From positions 1 through 15,607 of the forward strand of contig CAMLKR010000041.1 in NCBI GenBank assembly GCA_946480565.1: a stretch of 15,607 nt of DNA, given 5' to 3'. The notes under the pieces are model-generated. The model saw only the letters and a list, made by a program, of their open reading frames with translations. It ran no database searches and was not told where the DNA came from. The stretch comes from an uncultured Arenimonas sp. Lineage in GTDB: Bacteria; Pseudomonadota; Gammaproteobacteria; Xanthomonadales; Xanthomonadaceae. Both the position numbers and the translations under genes were made by a program. Positions 13,955 to 15,607 of the stretch are shown one piece after another. Position 1 is the first letter of the stretch. Each line of letters opens with the position of its first letter.

Positions 13955-15124
13955 ATGCATTCACACCGCAAACTGCAGCCTCCGTCGGTCGTCAACATCG
14001 AGGATCTCCGCCGGCTGGCCAAGAGGCGGCTGCCGCAGGTGATCTGGGACTACCTGGAAGGCGGCGCGGAGGACGAAGTGACGCTGCGGCGCAACCGCGC
14101 CGCCTTCGACCGCTATCACCTCCTGCCGCGGATGGTCACGGGCAAGGGCTCGCGCGACCTGTCCATCACGCTGTTCGGGCAGCGGCTCGCGGCGCCCTTC
14201 ATGATCGGGCCGACGGGCCTCAACGGCATCTACGTGCCGGACGCGGACCTCATGCTGGCGCGCGCGGCCGCAGCGGCGGGCGTGGCGTTCTCGCTGTCCG
14301 CCGGCTCGAACAACGACATCGAGGCCGTGGCCAGGGCATCGGCTGGACCCAAGTTCTTCCAGCTCTATCCGTGGGGCGGACGCGAGGTCGCGACCAGGCT
14401 GCTGGCGCGCGCACACACGGCCGGCTACTGCGCGCTCATGGTCACGGTCGATTCGCTGATCCCGGGCAACCGTGAGCGGGATGTGCGGAACCGATTCGCC
14501 CATGCACTGCATTTCTCTCCGCGCATCGTCTGGGACGCGGCGACCCATCCGCGATGGGTCGTTTCCACATGGTTCGCCCGCGGCATGCCGCGCTTCGAGA
14601 ACCTGGCTGAGTTCCTGCCACCGGGCTCCGACGCGTACGCGCTGGCCGCCTATACCCGCGCGCAGCGCAATCCGTTCTACAGCTGGGAGGATGTCGCCTG
14701 GCTTCGCTCGCAGTGGGCGGGCCCCTTGGTGGTCAAGGGCATCCTCACCGCGGACGACACGCGCCTGGCCGCCTCCCATGGGGCGGACGCCGTCGTGGTG
14801 TCCAACCATGGCGGGCGCAGCCTTGACGGCTTGCCCGCCACGCTGGACATGCTGCCCTCGGTCGCCGCCGCTGCCGGGGGCATGCCCGTCCTGGTCGACA
14901 GCGGCTTTCGGCGGGGCTCCGACATCGTCAAGGCCCTCGCCCTTGGCGCGCGCGGCGTGCTGCTGGGCCGGGCGCCCCTGTACGGCGTGGCTGCGGCGGG
15001 GGAGGCCGGCGCAAGTCGCGCGCTCGAGATCCTCCTGCAGGAGACGGACCGCGTCATGGGCTTGTTGGGGGTGGACTCGGTGGACGCGCTGGGGCACCAG
15101 CACGTTGGCCTGCAGCCGGCATGA
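13955..15124 (+). CDS. FMN-dependent alpha-hydroxy-acid dehydrogenase (L-lactate / (S)-mandelate dehydrogenase family)
   Basis: This 389-residue flavoenzyme oxidises an L-2-hydroxy acid to the 2-oxo acid. Family motifs are complete: WDYLEGGAED with Tyr33, the FMN-site block GPTGLNG (85-91), FQLY with Tyr138, TVDSLIPGNRERD with Asp166 and Arg173/175, Lys261 in VVKGI, and the catalytic base His285 with Arg288 in SNHGGRSLDG, then VDSGFRRGSD and the FMN phosphate site GARGVLLGR. The middle segment at about 186-222 (ALHFSPRIVWDAATHPRWVV onward) occupies the loop that anchors mandelate and lactate dehydrogenases to the membrane. The start at 13955 is 9 bases after the Bug stop, without a strong ribosome site. 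With mandelate-like substrates it would generate aromatic 2-oxo acids, in keeping with the aromatic theme, but lactate or glycolate cannot be excluded. Confidence 0.92.
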   Translation: MHSHRKLQPPSVVNIEDLRRLAKRRLPQVIWDYLEGGAEDEVTLRRNRAAFDRYHLLPRMVTGKGSRDLSITLFGQRLAAPFMIGPTGLNGIYVPDADLMLARAAAAAGVAFSLSAGSNNDIEAVARASAGPKFFQLYPWGGREVATRLLARAHTAGYCALMVTVDSLIPGNRERDVRNRFAHALHFSPRIVWDAATHPRWVVSTWFARGMPRFENLAEFLPPGSDAYALAAYTRAQRNPFYSWEDVAWLRSQWAGPLVVKGILTADDTRLAASHGADAVVVSNHGGRSLDGLPATLDMLPSVAAAAGGMPVLVDSGFRRGSDIVKALALGARGVLLGRAPLYGVAAAGEAGASRALEILLQETDRVMGLLGVDSVDALGHQHVGLQPA

Positions 15125-15129
15125 CGCGG

Positions 15130-15151
15130 CGGGAAAAACTGCAGTTTCCCG
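15130..15151 (+). terminator. Hairpin just after the FMN dehydrogenase gene
   Basis: CGGGAAA (15130-15136) and TTTCCCG (15145-15151) make a 7-bp stem with an 8-base loop (AACTGCAG), starting 6 bases after the stop codon. The position suits a terminator, but no T-run follows; it may instead protect the mRNA 3' end. Confidence 0.4.
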
Positions 15152-15550
15152 GCCGGCGCCGGAGAAGGACCGAAGCAGCATCGGCGGCACAGGCCCCTTG
15201 GCAGGGGCGGCATAGACCTCCTCGGCGGGGGCGGTGATGCCGCCGGGACCGGCAGTTCGCGATACCCGCAGGCGCAAGCTGCGGGCCGCGTGTCGCAGGC
15301 ACCGTGGTCTGGTCAAGAGGTGCGCAACTCCCGCACGCGCATCCCGGGCGGCGCAGCCGCGGAGCGGGGCGCTGAAGCCAATCGGCCGCCGCTGTCTCGA
15401 GCGGACGGGAAGCCGCTCGCTGAAGGTTGACGCGCCGAAGTGCGCGCGTAGCCTGGTGCCAAGCGTGCGACGCGGGGCGAAAAGTCTATGGCCTGCCAGA
15501 ACGAAGGCGTTGGGCATCGTCCCGGCATTGCCCGTGCAACCGCATGGTTT

Positions 15551-15566
15551 TGTGATCTGGATCAGC
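15551..15566. promoter_or_regulatory. CRP/FNR-type palindrome before the next gene
   Basis: TGTGATCTGGATCAGC contains TGATC-TG-GATCA (15553-15564). It matches the CRP pattern TGTGA-N6-TCACA at 8 of 10 defined positions, and the FNR/ANR pattern TTGAT-N4-ATCAA also at 8 of 10 (GTGAT-CTGG-ATCAG). The sequence cannot decide between the two regulators. Confidence 0.4.
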
Positions 15567-15607
15567 ATGCCGCCTACTGAGAACAGCAGAATGTACGGTG
15601 CTATATT

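Larger units (their letters stand above)
15125..15607. other. Gene-free stretch at the right end
   Basis: No reading frame here looks like a protein: the open frames on either strand are low-complexity, arginine-, alanine- or proline-rich and lack family motifs, and the longest runs antisense into the preceding gene. The stretch holds a hairpin just after the dehydrogenase stop and, near the end, a CRP/FNR-type palindrome and a TATATT at 15602-15607, probably the control region of a gene beyond the window. Confidence 0.6.

Noticed and set aside
13961..15568. 535-residue open frame on the minus strand
   Set aside because: It runs antisense to the FMN dehydrogenase, whose motifs are complete, and its translation is Arg/Ala/Gly/His-rich without recognisable motifs; a GC-rich shadow.
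1..15607. CRISPR arrays, tRNA or rRNA genes
   Set aside because: No regularly spaced repeat array was seen, and no cloverleaf or rRNA-like sequence was recognised on either strand by eye.

Overview
The window is high-GC DNA (about two thirds G+C by eye) whose gene content points to a betaproteobacterium of the Burkholderiales. Indicators are two stand-alone Bug/TctC-type periplasmic binding proteins, a two-component class IA Rieske oxygenase set of the phthalate type, a nearby LysR regulator, and many GTG starts and short gene overlaps. The organism cannot be named from the sequence alone.

Layout. (1) Positions 1-1310 look like the end of a mobile element. They hold the C-terminal part of a tyrosine recombinase, a convergent RelE/Gp49-type toxin plus XRE-type antitoxin pair with a clear promoter and palindromic operator, and a degenerate 28-bp direct repeat whose second copy stops where a broken gene begins. 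(2) Positions 1303-4469 hold the remnant of a branched-chain-amino-acid-type ABC binding protein, an intact NAD(P)-dependent aldehyde dehydrogenase and a zinc alcohol dehydrogenase broken by a frameshift. (3) A nadC gene (quinolinate phosphoribosyltransferase) lies on the minus strand, convergent with the alcohol dehydrogenase and divergent from the next operon. (4) Positions 5613-11685 form one apparent plus-strand operon: hemerythrin, Rieske oxygenase, 4,5-dihydroxyphthalate-decarboxylase-like protein, Bug protein, FMN/[2Fe-2S] reductase and a Gfo/Idh/MocA dehydrogenase. (5) A LysR regulator is followed by a second Bug protein and an FMN-dependent alpha-hydroxy-acid dehydrogenase. (6) The last 480 bases hold no convincing gene.

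How the genes may work together. The oxygenase, reductase, dehydrogenase and decarboxylase match the four steps that turn phthalate into protocatechuate (dihydroxylation, cis-dihydrodiol oxidation, decarboxylation). The cluster therefore probably feeds an aromatic dicarboxylate or a close analogue into a dihydroxy-aromatic acid. No ring-cleavage genes are present, so the product must be finished elsewhere. The aldehyde and alcohol dehydrogenases and the alpha-hydroxy-acid dehydrogenase could oxidise side chains of a precursor, and the Bug proteins may capture the acids in the periplasm. The true substrate is not known.

The most unusual points are the seven-ligand hemerythrin at the head of the oxygenase operon (possible O2 supply or sensing) and a NadC next to a phthalate-type pathway. 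Phthalate is a quinolinate analogue and a known QPRTase ligand/inhibitor. Other points are the near-leaderless promoter of the toxin operon and a divergent control region with a perfect 10-bp inverted repeat over the -10 box.
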